In this document: positions 8,378-16,766 of the stretch, piece after piece
How positions within the stretch are numbered: the first letter of the stretch is position 1
Layout: each line of letters opens with the position of its first letter
Assembly (NCBI GenBank): GCA_042408875.1
Contig: JBHOQS010000019.1
Coordinates: 1 to 64,000, forward strand
Length of the DNA: 64,000 nucleotides
Reading direction: 5' to 3'
DNA from: JBHOQS01 sp042408875
GTDB taxonomy: Bacteria > Chloroflexota > UBA11872 > JBHOQS01
The notes under the pieces: generated by a model
Seen by the model: only the letters and a program-made list of their open reading frames with translations
Told to the model about the DNA's origin: nothing
The model's database searches: none
Made by a program: the position numbers and the translations under genes

Positions 8378-9444
8378 TGAGACGAGCCATCGCGCTAGGC
8401 AGTGTGTTGCTTCTGCTCTTCAGTACCCTGGGATGCACCTTTGCCACCAGCAGGCCGGCAGGGAGGAGCACAAGCGGCACGCTGATCGTGCTTGGCACAG
8501 CTGAAGAAGCATTCGTCCGCGGCATGTGCCAGGCATTCGAGCTCGAGACCGGGATCAAGACTGAGTACGTACGCATGTCGGCTGGGGAAGCGCTTAATCT
8601 GCTCAGGGAGAGCCGCGGCGCACCTCGGTTCTCTGTGTGGTGGGGTGGCCCGGCAGATGGCTACATCACTGCGAACAGCGAGGGCTTGCTTGAGCCCTAC
8701 AAGCCGCGGGGCTCAGCGATGATCCCCAGGCAGTACAAGGACACGCAAGGGGCCTGGACCGGCATCTATGTTGGTGCACTCGGCTTTGCCGTGAACAAGA
8801 AGGTGCTTGCCGCGGAAGGGTTGCCTGTACCGGGGAGCTGGGCTGATCTTCTCGCGCCACAATATCGCGGCCGCATCGCTATGGCGCACCCTGCCTCGAG
8901 CGGCACCGCCTATACGGCGATCGCCACCATCGTTCAACTCCATGCGAAGGACTATGAACGTGGCTTTACCTACCTCGAGGCGCTACACCGCAACGTGGCC
9001 GCCTACCCACGTGCCGGCGCGGAGCCAGCGCGGATGGCGGGCCGGGGAGAGGTGGCCGTTGGCATTGCGTTCTCGCACGATATCGTCGCCACCATCGAGG
9101 AAGGCTACCGGGACCTCGCAGTCGTGTTTCCAGCCGAGGGAACAGGCTATGAGATCGGTGGGATGGCGCTGATCAGAAACGCGCCTGAACCGGCGCTGGC
9201 AAAACGCTTCATGGACTGGGCATTGAGCCGGCAGGCTCAGGAGCTCGCTCCTTTGTTCCGCGCCTACCAGATACCGACCAACCCGGATGCAAAGGTACCA
9301 CAACAATCGGTGCGACTGTCGTCGGTCAGGACAATCAATTACGACTTTCGCTGGTCCAGCAACAACCGTGAGGCCCTGATCGCCCGATTTAGCAGCACGA
9401 TCGCGCCGCTGGGTACAGAGAATACGCGCAACCGTAGATCCTGA
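8377..9444 (+). CDS. AfuA/FbpA-like ABC substrate-binding lipoprotein coupled to the 7TM sensor
   Basis: 355 residues from the ATG overlapping the previous stop. The signal reads RRAIALGSVLLLLFSTLGC with a lipobox Cys at about residue 20. The mature protein has the type-II binding fold of the Fe(III)/sugar-phosphate/2-aminoethylphosphonate group: GTLIVLGTAEEAFVRGM start, GALGFAVNKKVL hinge, SSGTAYTAIATI and the C-terminal YDFRWSSNNREALIARF segment. No permease is adjacent. Coupling to a 7TM receptor suggests it may report a ligand to that receptor instead of, or besides, import. The ligand cannot be read from sequence. An earlier in-frame start within the 7TM gene is rejected because it would delete the signal peptide. 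Confidence 0.8.
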   Translation: MRRAIALGSVLLLLFSTLGCTFATSRPAGRSTSGTLIVLGTAEEAFVRGMCQAFELETGIKTEYVRMSAGEALNLLRESRGAPRFSVWWGGPADGYITANSEGLLEPYKPRGSAMIPRQYKDTQGAWTGIYVGALGFAVNKKVLAAEGLPVPGSWADLLAPQYRGRIAMAHPASSGTAYTAIATIVQLHAKDYERGFTYLEALHRNVAAYPRAGAEPARMAGRGEVAVGIAFSHDIVATIEEGYRDLAVVFPAEGTGYEIGGMALIRNAPEPALAKRFMDWALSRQAQELAPLFRAYQIPTNPDAKVPQQSVRLSSVRTINYDFRWSSNNREALIARFSSTIAPLGTENTRNRRS

Positions 9445-9476
9445 GCGAGGCAAAGCGCGGTCGGCTGCGCGCCCGG

Positions 9477-10631
9477 CTACACGAGCGAGACAGCCGGTCC
9501 GCGGCGGGCACGGACGAACGCCAGCGCCAGCGCGCCCAGCCCTAGCAGAATCGCCAGGACGCTCACCAGGCCCCCCAGGATCGGGATCAGCCCCACCAGG
9601 GTCAGGAGCGCCAAGCCCAGCAGCAACGCCCAGGATACATGCAAGTCGGGCCGGCCGGCGCGATCAAGCACCCAGGTACCCAGGAACAGCCCCATGACCA
9701 CATAGCCCGATACAAGCGCAATGGCATAGAGTGCCAGCGCCATGAGCCCAAGCCACCAGCCTCCGACGAGCAGTCCCACGAGGAAGATAAGCAAGGCGAG
9801 GACTGGCACACCTACGAGCAGGCCAAAGCCCACGCCGAGGCTTGCCCAGGGCGAGCTGCGGATCGCATCGACTGCGCTGCTGCTCACGCGCGGGAGCGCC
9901 AGGACAAGCAGCAGCCCGAAGACAAACAGGCCGAGGAGCGTACGAAGCCAGTTGAGGAAGATGGAGACGGCGCGAGGGCCCGGCCCGCGCCCCGGCTGCG
10001 GCGCAGGAACGACTCGCTCCGTCCCACCTCTTATCGTCGCACCCGAAGCGATAGCCGCCTCTGCCGGGCTCAAATACGTCAGGCGGCCGTCGATCACAGC
10101 GCCGTCGGTCACCCGGAGCGTCTTGACATCGGTGCGGACGCTGCCGCCCACGCGCCCGCTGAGAACGAGCTCGCCTCCTCCCGCGAGCACATGCCGTCCG
10201 ACCAGCCCGGTGATCTCCGATGAGCCGGTCCCCAGCAGCAGATCGCGGCCCACCTGGGCACCGGAACCGAGCCGGAAGGTGCCCGCGCCGATGACCGTAT
10301 CCTCACCGATCCGACCGTCAACCATGACGTTGCCCGCGGCGGCGCGGAGGGTGCCGCCGACTGTACCGGTCACAGTCGTCGCGCCGCCGGAGGCGATGAC
10401 GTCCCCGGTGACAGTGCCGTCTATTGTGATAGTGGCGCCGAAGGCGATGACATCGCCGTTGACAGTGCCGCGGATAGTGATCGTTCGACCAAAGGCATAG
10501 AGATCGTCGTTAATCCGTTCATCGGGGCCAACCACAATGGCATCGCCACTGCGTAGCTCGGCCGCCGATACAGCAGCCGGCGCAAGCATCAGCAAGCACA
10601 TGACACCAAGCAGCACCCGAACGGTGCGCAT
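9477..10631 (-). CDS. Exported bactofilin-like repeat protein with C-terminal membrane helices
   Basis: 384 residues from the ATG at 10631, supported by GAGAGGAGCG on the coding strand and by a clean signal peptide (MRTVRVLLGVMCLLMLAPAA). Residues about 25-215 are a run of short beta repeats of the type ITIRGTVNGDVIAFGATITI, DGTVTGDVIASGG and so on, as in polymer-forming bactofilins. About four or five hydrophobic helices follow. Bactofilins normally are cytosolic scaffolds; this one is predicted to place the beta-helix outside the membrane. It may act as an envelope scaffold. It is convergent with the binding-protein gene at 8377. Function is inferred from fold only. Confidence 0.75.
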   Translation of the reverse strand: MRTVRVLLGVMCLLMLAPAAVSAAELRSGDAIVVGPDERINDDLYAFGRTITIRGTVNGDVIAFGATITIDGTVTGDVIASGGATTVTGTVGGTLRAAAGNVMVDGRIGEDTVIGAGTFRLGSGAQVGRDLLLGTGSSEITGLVGRHVLAGGGELVLSGRVGGSVRTDVKTLRVTDGAVIDGRLTYLSPAEAAIASGATIRGGTERVVPAPQPGRGPGPRAVSIFLNWLRTLLGLFVFGLLLVLALPRVSSSAVDAIRSSPWASLGVGFGLLVGVPVLALLIFLVGLLVGGWWLGLMALALYAIALVSGYVVMGLFLGTWVLDRAGRPDLHVSWALLLGLALLTLVGLIPILGGLVSVLAILLGLGALALAFVRARRGPAVSLV

Positions 10632-10828
10632 ACTCTCGCTCCTCTCGACTGGTACGGCGCGATAGTCGCGTCGGTAAGGCTGCCGGAGACACAGCCGCGC
10701 CGGCATAGAAGGCGGTTGTTGCCCACTCCTACTTCACCCACTCCTACTCCATAGCATAGCAGTAGAGCAGTAGCAAAAGGCGGGCCGCAGGCATGTGCCC
10801 GCTATACGCCGCTGGAGGGAAGAAAGCG

Positions 10829-10847
10829 GCCGCTCTAGGGTAGCGGC
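10829..10847 (-). terminator. Hairpin after the radical SAM gene
   Basis: GCCGCT (10829-10834) and AGCGGC (10842-10847) form a stem. Read on the minus strand it lies just behind the stop of the radical SAM gene and is followed by a pyrimidine-rich CTTTCTTCCC tract. Confidence 0.4.
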
Positions 10848-10852
10848 GGCCC

Positions 10853-12112
10853 CTAGAGGCGCAGGCCAGTAGTGTTCTTCTCGTAGCTGAGCGCCTCGAA
10901 GCGCAGCCCCAGCTCTTTGGCATACCGGAACGCGGCCAGGATCTCCGCCCGTGTGGGGCGGCGCGCGATCTCGCGGTACTTGGGATCGAAGCGCGGGCTG
11001 TGGGGATCGCAGAAGTTGTCTGGATGGAACTGGTCCATCACATTCACTGGCACGTCGGGCGTGTGTTCAGCAATCCACTCCAGCACCGGGCGCGTACAGC
11101 ACTCCACGTGGTTGGGCATCACCAGATGGCGGATGGTAAAGTCCTCGCCCCACTCGTAGATCGTCTTGATATTCTCGGTCACCGTCTCCCAGTACCAGGG
11201 GGTCCGCGAGAGGGTCACGGCACACTTCCCCGGGCCGAACTTGAGGTCCGGCAGCCAGACATCCATGAGCAGGCGCAGGATTTTGAGCGATGCCTCAGAC
11301 ATGAAGAAATTGCTGTTCCAGAGCATCGGCGCATTGAACATGCCGTGATACACGGCATGCTCCGACCGCTGCGGTAGGTGGAAGAAAAAGTCGCTCTTGA
11401 CCGGCAAGGCGGCGCGCAGGTCTTCTATGGTGGGCTCAAGCTCGGCCAGCAGGGAGATGGCCTCCACGATCGTATGGAGGTGAATGGTGACCTCGCCACC
11501 GACCCAGTTAATGTTGTGGCAGCCCTCTCTGCGCAGGAGCCAGGCCATGGTCGCCAGCGTGCGGGCTGAGATGACCTCGCCGTTATCCTTGTCGGTGCTG
11601 ATGTCTCCGTTCTGGCAAAAACAGCAACGCATATTACACGATGTGAAAAATATCGTGCCTGAGCCAAAGCGTCCCCGGTAGATGAGCTCCTCGCCCTGAT
11701 GATGGAAGTAGCTGGCGACCCGTGACTCGGTGGCCAGCTTGCAGGCACCAAACTTGGTCCCGCGACTGCGATCCACGCCGCAGTGCCAGCGGCAGAAGGT
11801 GCAGTGCCGCAGCATGCGCTGGGTGAGCTCGCGACAGAGATCGAGCAGATTGGGCTGCGGGTCCGGCCGATCCGGCAGGTCGCAGGTACCCTGCCGGATG
11901 CGGCTCCACAGGTCGAGGAAGACGAGCGTCTTGGCCTCCAGCTCTACCCAAAGCTCTTTTTCAGAAGCCTCTGCCGGCGAGCAATCTACAGGGATAGCCC
12001 GAGCAATGCGAAACTTGGCCGGCCGGCGGTTGTCCGCCACCTGCCGGTACCACGTCAGCCGGTCCCGCAGGTCTGGGTGCTGCCAGATGGCAAGCCCCTC
12101 CAGTACGTCCAT
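10853..12112 (-). CDS. Radical SAM protein of the PflX/COG1313 type
   Basis: 419 residues from the ATG at 12112, chosen because GGGAGGGG lies just upstream; a longer version would add a basic, atypical tail. The radical SAM cluster motif CNMRCCFC (Cys159, Cys163, Cys166) is followed by NINWVGGEVTIH, the GGEP-like SAM-binding strand. Upstream there is a second Cys-rich segment CTFCRWHCGVDR...GAC, typical of the PflX-like group and possibly a further Fe-S or metal site. Members are thought to activate glycyl-radical or other partner enzymes, but the substrate here is unknown. No glycyl-radical enzyme is nearby. A long AT-rich repeat region lies upstream. Confidence 0.8.
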   Translation of the reverse strand: MDVLEGLAIWQHPDLRDRLTWYRQVADNRRPAKFRIARAIPVDCSPAEASEKELWVELEAKTLVFLDLWSRIRQGTCDLPDRPDPQPNLLDLCRELTQRMLRHCTFCRWHCGVDRSRGTKFGACKLATESRVASYFHHQGEELIYRGRFGSGTIFFTSCNMRCCFCQNGDISTDKDNGEVISARTLATMAWLLRREGCHNINWVGGEVTIHLHTIVEAISLLAELEPTIEDLRAALPVKSDFFFHLPQRSEHAVYHGMFNAPMLWNSNFFMSEASLKILRLLMDVWLPDLKFGPGKCAVTLSRTPWYWETVTENIKTIYEWGEDFTIRHLVMPNHVECCTRPVLEWIAEHTPDVPVNVMDQFHPDNFCDPHSPRFDPKYREIARRPTRAEILAAFRYAKELGLRFEALSYEKNTTGLRL

Positions 12113-12748
12113 AGCGCCCCTCCCGTGCAGCGCCGGCACCGCTCCACGTTGCCGCGTCCTACGTGTGCTGCCGTACCGACCTTGTGCACAACGCCTGTAA
12201 GACAACGCTTATATCGTTTATATCGCTTACATATAGATATACCGCTTATATACCACTTATATACAGAGGGCGTACACAGAGGGCGTACTATGTATATTAC
12301 ATCACGCGCACAGCCCGGCCCTGTCCGGCGCGACTAGGCGAAGGGCCAGGCCGGTGGGAATATCCCGCGGGCGCACGACGGCAGAGCAGATGTGTGTCAG
12401 GTGCTTCAGCCGCTTCAGTCGCGCTCGCAGGGCGCGAGGTGAGCGTAGCAGAAAGAAAGCCGGTTGGTGGCAGCTAGCGCCATCCCCCCGGGTAAGACAG
12501 CCGGCAGCTCCGCGGCCGCGCGGAAGCCAAGGAGCCGCTGAGCGAGCTGCCCGCCTTCGTTCAGCTCGGCCAGCGCGGCATCAAGGCAACCTCCGGTCAC
12601 CAGCGGGCTCCCCTCATCAAGAATAGCAAGTAGTAACAGGCGGCCCGACCTCCACTGAGCACTTTCCCTGGCGATCCCTAGCTCCAGGCCGGCGCACCTC
12701 TCAGCAGCCAGCACGCTGGCATCTGGAAAGAGAGGTTGCCCCTGCCAT
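12113..12748. other. 636-base intergenic region upstream of the radical SAM gene
   Basis: Contains the AT-rich repeat block at 12203-12300. The remaining 450 bases are GC-rich and open in several frames on both strands. One minus-strand frame (12415-12795) would give 126 residues, but it has no ribosome site, no recognisable domain, and overlaps the end of the peptidase gene, so it is not called. Confidence 0.4.
12203..12300. repeat. AT-rich degenerate 9-11-bp repeats plus a 13-bp perfect tandem duplication
   Basis: Read on the minus strand, about five copies of GTATATAAGCG-like units follow each other (12205-12265), and ACAGAGGGCGTAC is exactly duplicated at 12263-12275 and 12276-12288 on the plus strand. 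The block lies about 100-180 bases before the start of the radical SAM gene, so it may be a promoter/operator array. Confidence 0.6.
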
Positions 12749-14542
12749 TCAGCCAACCAGGGCTTCGAAACGATCAATGTCGGCACGCACCACATCTAAG
12801 CTTGCACGCCAGAACGCCGGGGTGCGCAGGTCGACGCCGAAGCGGGCGGCCAGCTCCGGCGCCGGGGCCATGCCGGTTGACGAGAGCAGCTCATCATAGC
12901 CGGCGCGGAAGCGCTCCGGGTCCTCCAGGTAGCGCGCGTAGAGACCTAGGCCGAACAGCAGCCCGAACATGTACGGGAAGTTATAGAATGAGCGGCTGCT
13001 ACTGTAATAGTGTGGCTTAGCAGCCCACATATACGGATGCAGCACCTCCTGGTCGAGCCCATCGCCATAGGTGCGACGCTGCGCATCGAGCATGAGCTCG
13101 TTGAGTTCCTGAATCGAGAGCTCACGCCGGCGCCGCTGCTCGAAGACAGCCTGCTCGAACAGAAAGCGGCTGGTGATATCCACGACGACCTGGCAGGCTC
13201 CCTGGAGCGAGCCCTCCAGGATCTCCAGCTGCTCAGCGCGGTCGGCCTCTCGCAGCGCGGCGTCCCGCACGATCGTCTCGCAGAAGATGCTGGCAGTCTC
13301 CGCCAGGATCATCGGTGTAGCGCGCTGCAGCATGGTGCGTCCGGCCAGATTGAGGTTGTGGTAGCCGTGTCCGAGCTCATGAGCCAGCGTGCGCACGCCG
13401 CCGAAGGTTGGCTTGTAGTTGGCCAGGATGCGGGATTCGTCCCGGCGTAGCCACATGCAGAAGGCCCCGTCGCGCTTGCCCTCACGGGGCTCGGCATCGA
13501 CCCAGCGCTCACGGAAGGCCCGCGCCGCAAAATCGCTCAGCCGTTGCGAGTAGCTGGCGAACTGCTCGACAATGAACGCAGCCGCCTCGTCGAATTCCCA
13601 GCGGCGGGTGGCCTGTCCCACCGGGGCGAACAGATCGTACCAGGCCAGCGCCGGTAGCCCCAGGGCGCGCCCCTTGGCCTTGAGGTAGCGCCGGAAGTCT
13701 GGGAACGACTCCTGCGCCGCCTCTAGCATGGCGTCCAGCGTCTGCCGGTCGATGGAGTTCTCGAACAGCGCCGCATCGAGCGGTGTCTCCCACCGGCGCC
13801 GACGGGCCAGCGTATCGACCTCCCCCTTGATGCTGTTCATCGCCGCCGCCAGGGGCAACGCGGCACGCTCCCAGGCCTGGAGCTCAGCCAGGTAGGCTTG
13901 CTGCCTGACCTCTCTGTCTGGCTCGTACGCCAGATTCCGCACCACGCTCATCGGCAGCTCCTGCCGCCTGCCCTTGAGCTCAACCGGCACGCGAAGCTGC
14001 GACGTCAGATCGCCATGCAGGCGTGCCCACGCGCCCCCGCCGGTGACATTCAGTTCGGCGGCCAGCGCCTCCTCTGCCGGCGACATCAGGTGCGCAGCGC
14101 GCTCCCTAGCGCGGCGGAGCGTGTACGCATGCTCCCTGGCTACTGCAGAGCGTGCGATCAGGGCCTCGACATCGAGCGAGCCGATCCAGGCAGTGAAACG
14201 GGTGCCGAGCTGGGCCAGCCGGACGGCGTGCTGCTGGAATTCACTGCGCCGCGCCTGCGCCACCTGGTCGCGCGAATCCGTACTGACGAACGCATGAATG
14301 TAGGCGCTGAGCGTGCCAGCGGCTTCCAGCACGGCGTTGTAGCGTGCCACCACGGTCTCGAATGCGTGCACCGTGCTCTCATCGAGGGGCGCAGCCTCGC
14401 GCTGGCCGACGCCGTGTGCATCGAAGAGCTCCGCCAGCGCCCCGATATCGGCCACGACCTGCTGGAATGCGCCCTCAAACTCAGGCGAGTCCAGCCCCGG
14501 ATAGACAACAGACATGTCCCAGCGTGGTAGCTCGGCAGGCAT
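12749..14542 (-). CDS. pepF: M3 family oligoendopeptidase F
   Basis: 597 residues. A cytosolic zinc peptidase that cleaves short oligopeptides, often from signal peptides or imported peptides. The zinc site HELGHGYH is at about residue 388, with the downstream glutamate region ILAETASIFCETI typical of the M3 family. The C-terminal AKPHYYSSSRSFYNFPYMFG segment is also characteristic of PepF. The ATG at 14542 is preferred because GTGAGG lies 6 bases upstream of it; ATGs at 14548 and 14581 are possible but have poorer spacing. It is convergent with nothing and is followed by the non-coding stretch to 12112. Length agrees with the family norm of about 600. Confidence 0.9.
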   Translation of the reverse strand: MPAELPRWDMSVVYPGLDSPEFEGAFQQVVADIGALAELFDAHGVGQREAAPLDESTVHAFETVVARYNAVLEAAGTLSAYIHAFVSTDSRDQVAQARRSEFQQHAVRLAQLGTRFTAWIGSLDVEALIARSAVAREHAYTLRRARERAAHLMSPAEEALAAELNVTGGGAWARLHGDLTSQLRVPVELKGRRQELPMSVVRNLAYEPDREVRQQAYLAELQAWERAALPLAAAMNSIKGEVDTLARRRRWETPLDAALFENSIDRQTLDAMLEAAQESFPDFRRYLKAKGRALGLPALAWYDLFAPVGQATRRWEFDEAAAFIVEQFASYSQRLSDFAARAFRERWVDAEPREGKRDGAFCMWLRRDESRILANYKPTFGGVRTLAHELGHGYHNLNLAGRTMLQRATPMILAETASIFCETIVRDAALREADRAEQLEILEGSLQGACQVVVDITSRFLFEQAVFEQRRRRELSIQELNELMLDAQRRTYGDGLDQEVLHPYMWAAKPHYYSSSRSFYNFPYMFGLLFGLGLYARYLEDPERFRAGYDELLSSTGMAPAPELAARFGVDLRTPAFWRASLDVVRADIDRFEALVG

Positions 14543-14688
14543 GTTCATCCTCACAGTCTGGCTGACCAGAGATTTCAGCATGTGACATGAGACGATAGGC
14601 CAGCCCTCACGGCAGGCAAACCACCGTGGAACGCATTATGATGCATCCTTGGTCAGCTAGGAAGACGCCGTGGCAGCGTACGCATGGC

Positions 14689-15408
14689 TCACCGCTGCCG
14701 TCGATGCGGGACAGGACCGGCCAGTGCGGCGAGAAACAGGCCTGTCGTAACGGCTGCCAGCGCTCCCAGCGCGACGTAGACGGCGCCAACGCCGAGGAAG
14801 CCGGGCTTGCCGCGCGTGAGGTTCTGCCATGAGACCGCCAGGAGCTTCCCCACGGTGCCGCGCTCATACGTACGGTACAGCAGGTTTGCTTCCAGGTCGG
14901 AGACCTGCCTGCCGTTCTGGGTCAGTTGCGCTATGTCGCGGCGCGGCCCGAAATTGGCCAGCGCTCGCACTGCCTGTTCGGGCGGCGTCTCCGGCGCGGT
15001 CAGCGAGATGTAGACTGTCATCCCGGGTGCAACCGGCAGCGGCTCGAAGCTGAACTCAGTCCAGCGCTCGTCCTGGCGGCCGGCGGCGATGTCCCATACG
15101 GCACCCTGGTACAGCCGCGCAGTGCGTACCTCGGCGCGCCGCACCACTGGCCCTGCCGGGTCCATGCGCACGCTCAGTACCACCGGCCGGTCGGGGCCAC
15201 GCGCCGGATCGGCCAGGATCACCGCCACCCGCGAGAGGCTCTCCCCGGTCACACGCACCTCCTGCGTCCACTCGACGCCCTCGGCCAGGCCGAGTTCGGT
15301 ATTTGCCCCCAGCCGGCTGGCTGCTGCAGGAACATCGACCGGCAGCCAGAGCGAGGCTTCGGCCAGCAGCATGGCAAGGACAGCCAGGGCAAGCAGGATG
15401 CGGCTCAC
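14689..15408 (-). CDS. Membrane-anchored protein with extracytoplasmic beta-rich domain, partner of the upstream membrane protein
   Basis: 239 residues from a GTG at 15408 that overlaps the TGA of the preceding gene (GTGA), so translation is probably coupled. One N-terminal hydrophobic helix (ILLALAVLAMLLAEASLWL) and one C-terminal helix flank about 170 residues rich in strands (TQEVRVTGESLSRVAVILAD, RWTEFSFEPLPVAPGMTVYI). This resembles the small carbohydrate-binding-like domains found beside multi-spanning glycan-assembly proteins. A longer reading of the frame, to 16179, runs antisense-like through the upstream gene and has no hydrophobic spans, so it is rejected. Specific function unknown. 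Confidence 0.6.
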   Translation of the reverse strand: MSRILLALAVLAMLLAEASLWLPVDVPAAASRLGANTELGLAEGVEWTQEVRVTGESLSRVAVILADPARGPDRPVVLSVRMDPAGPVVRRAEVRTARLYQGAVWDIAAGRQDERWTEFSFEPLPVAPGMTVYISLTAPETPPEQAVRALANFGPRRDIAQLTQNGRQVSDLEANLLYRTYERGTVGKLLAVSWQNLTRGKPGFLGVGAVYVALGALAAVTTGLFLAALAGPVPHRRQR

Positions 15409-16664
15409 ACCGGACGCTCCCAGAGGTACGTGACCACAAAGCCGTATGCCTGACTGCCGAGGTCCAGCAGCGCCATCAGCACGGCCAGCCACACGAGCGT
15501 GCGCCGCGAGCGCTCCGGCGCAGTGTAATAGAGCCCTGCGCAGAGCAGCAGCCAGATTGGCACCAGCACGGGGAAGAAGTACCGTCCCTGGGCTGCCAGC
15601 ACGCTCTGGCTGTGATAGAAGCCGGCCAGCGCCAGCAGCCCCTGGAGCAGGACCGCGGCGGCGCAATACCACAGGGCAGCTCGGCAGACCGGCACGCAGG
15701 CACCCGACCGGGCCTCGCCGACAGGCTGATGCGCTCTGCTGCCGACGCTCCACCACAGGCGGAGCAGCCCCCACAGCGCCCAGGCGCAGCCGACAGCCAC
15801 TGCAGCGTACACCGGCCAGGGCAGCCGAAGCGAATCGACGGGATAGATCGTCACGAACGAGCGCAGCATCTGGACAGCGTAGCCGCGGAAGGGTGCGCGC
15901 AGGAACCCCTGCATGCGCTCGGCCGTCAACTCTTCGGTGACCAGCCGGTGCAGGCGCGGGAGCTGCGCGGCCTGGGCCACAAGCGGCGCAGCGAACGCCA
16001 GCGCCAGCCCCGCGGCTACGGCCAGCCCGGCGGCTGCCGCCAGCAGCCACGTGCGCAGTCTGGGGTGGCGCCAGTGCGCCCAGGCGATCGCCGCGGCGCT
16101 GGCGGCCAGGATCGGATACACGGTGAACTTCGCCAGGGCAGCCGGCAACGCCAGCCCCAGCAGCAGCGGCAGGGTCCACCCGGCCGGCCCGCCGTGCAGT
16201 GTCGAGATCGTGAGCAGGGCCAGCCCTGCGCCGACGACGTTGGCCAACATGTCATTGGTGATTGCCGCGGAGAGCGCGGTATGTGCCGGAAGAAACGCGA
16301 TGACTACAGGCGGGCCAAGGGACAGGAGCGGCTCGTTGCCAAACAGCCGGCGCGCCGCCAGGAAGGCCAGCAGCACATGGAGCACGCCCAGCCAGATAGA
16401 GAGCTGACGCACCACGACAAGCTGAATCTCGGTCGGCTGGCGCTCGGCGGCGGCATAGAGGGGCTGGGCGAGCAGATAGTACAGCGGCGGCTGGTGCCGC
16501 TCGCCGCCGCGGATCTCGCGGCCGCGCGTCTGCCACATCGAGGCGACGTATTCGAAGTGAGCCTTTTCATCCGGCCCGCCGAAGGGCAGCGTCGCCACGC
16601 TGTAGCACGTGCCACGGACAGCGGTCGAGATGAGGAGCAGGAGCAAGATCGTCGTGCGACGCAT
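15405..16664 (-). CDS. Multi-spanning membrane protein, DUF2142/glycosyltransferase-C-like
   Basis: 419 residues with about ten hydrophobic helices. The loop after the first helix carries an acidic motif FGGPDEKAHFEYVASM followed by HQPPLYYLLAQPLY, a pattern seen in DUF2142 and GT-C type glycosyltransferases, where the acidic pair acts at a lipid-linked sugar. The C-terminus has QGRYFFPVLVPI, also typical of such proteins. It forms an overlapping pair with the gene at 14689 and is divergent from another GT-C-like gene at 16767, with about 100 bases between. A role in envelope glycan assembly is inferred. The start ATG has only a weak ribosome site. Confidence 0.7.
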   Translation of the reverse strand: MRRTTILLLLLISTAVRGTCYSVATLPFGGPDEKAHFEYVASMWQTRGREIRGGERHQPPLYYLLAQPLYAAAERQPTEIQLVVVRQLSIWLGVLHVLLAFLAARRLFGNEPLLSLGPPVVIAFLPAHTALSAAITNDMLANVVGAGLALLTISTLHGGPAGWTLPLLLGLALPAALAKFTVYPILAASAAAIAWAHWRHPRLRTWLLAAAAGLAVAAGLALAFAAPLVAQAAQLPRLHRLVTEELTAERMQGFLRAPFRGYAVQMLRSFVTIYPVDSLRLPWPVYAAVAVGCAWALWGLLRLWWSVGSRAHQPVGEARSGACVPVCRAALWYCAAAVLLQGLLALAGFYHSQSVLAAQGRYFFPVLVPIWLLLCAGLYYTAPERSRRTLVWLAVLMALLDLGSQAYGFVVTYLWERPV

Positions 16665-16766
16665 CCCGGCCGACTATACTGTACTGGCCCCTGGCAAGGC
16701 AAGCGCAGCCTGTTTGACGCCGGGCGCCTGGAGATGCTAGCGTAGTCCCAGACTCTGAGAGGTGTC

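Noticed and set aside
12415..12795. Minus-strand frame of 126 codons after the peptidase gene
   Set aside because: No ribosome site or family resemblance, overlaps the peptidase end, and the same DNA is open in other frames because of high GC.
14689..16179. Long minus-strand frame of 496 codons
   Set aside because: Only the part from the GTG at 15408 looks like a protein; the upstream part is an out-of-frame reading of the membrane protein gene, rich in Arg, Gly and Pro and without hydrophobic spans.
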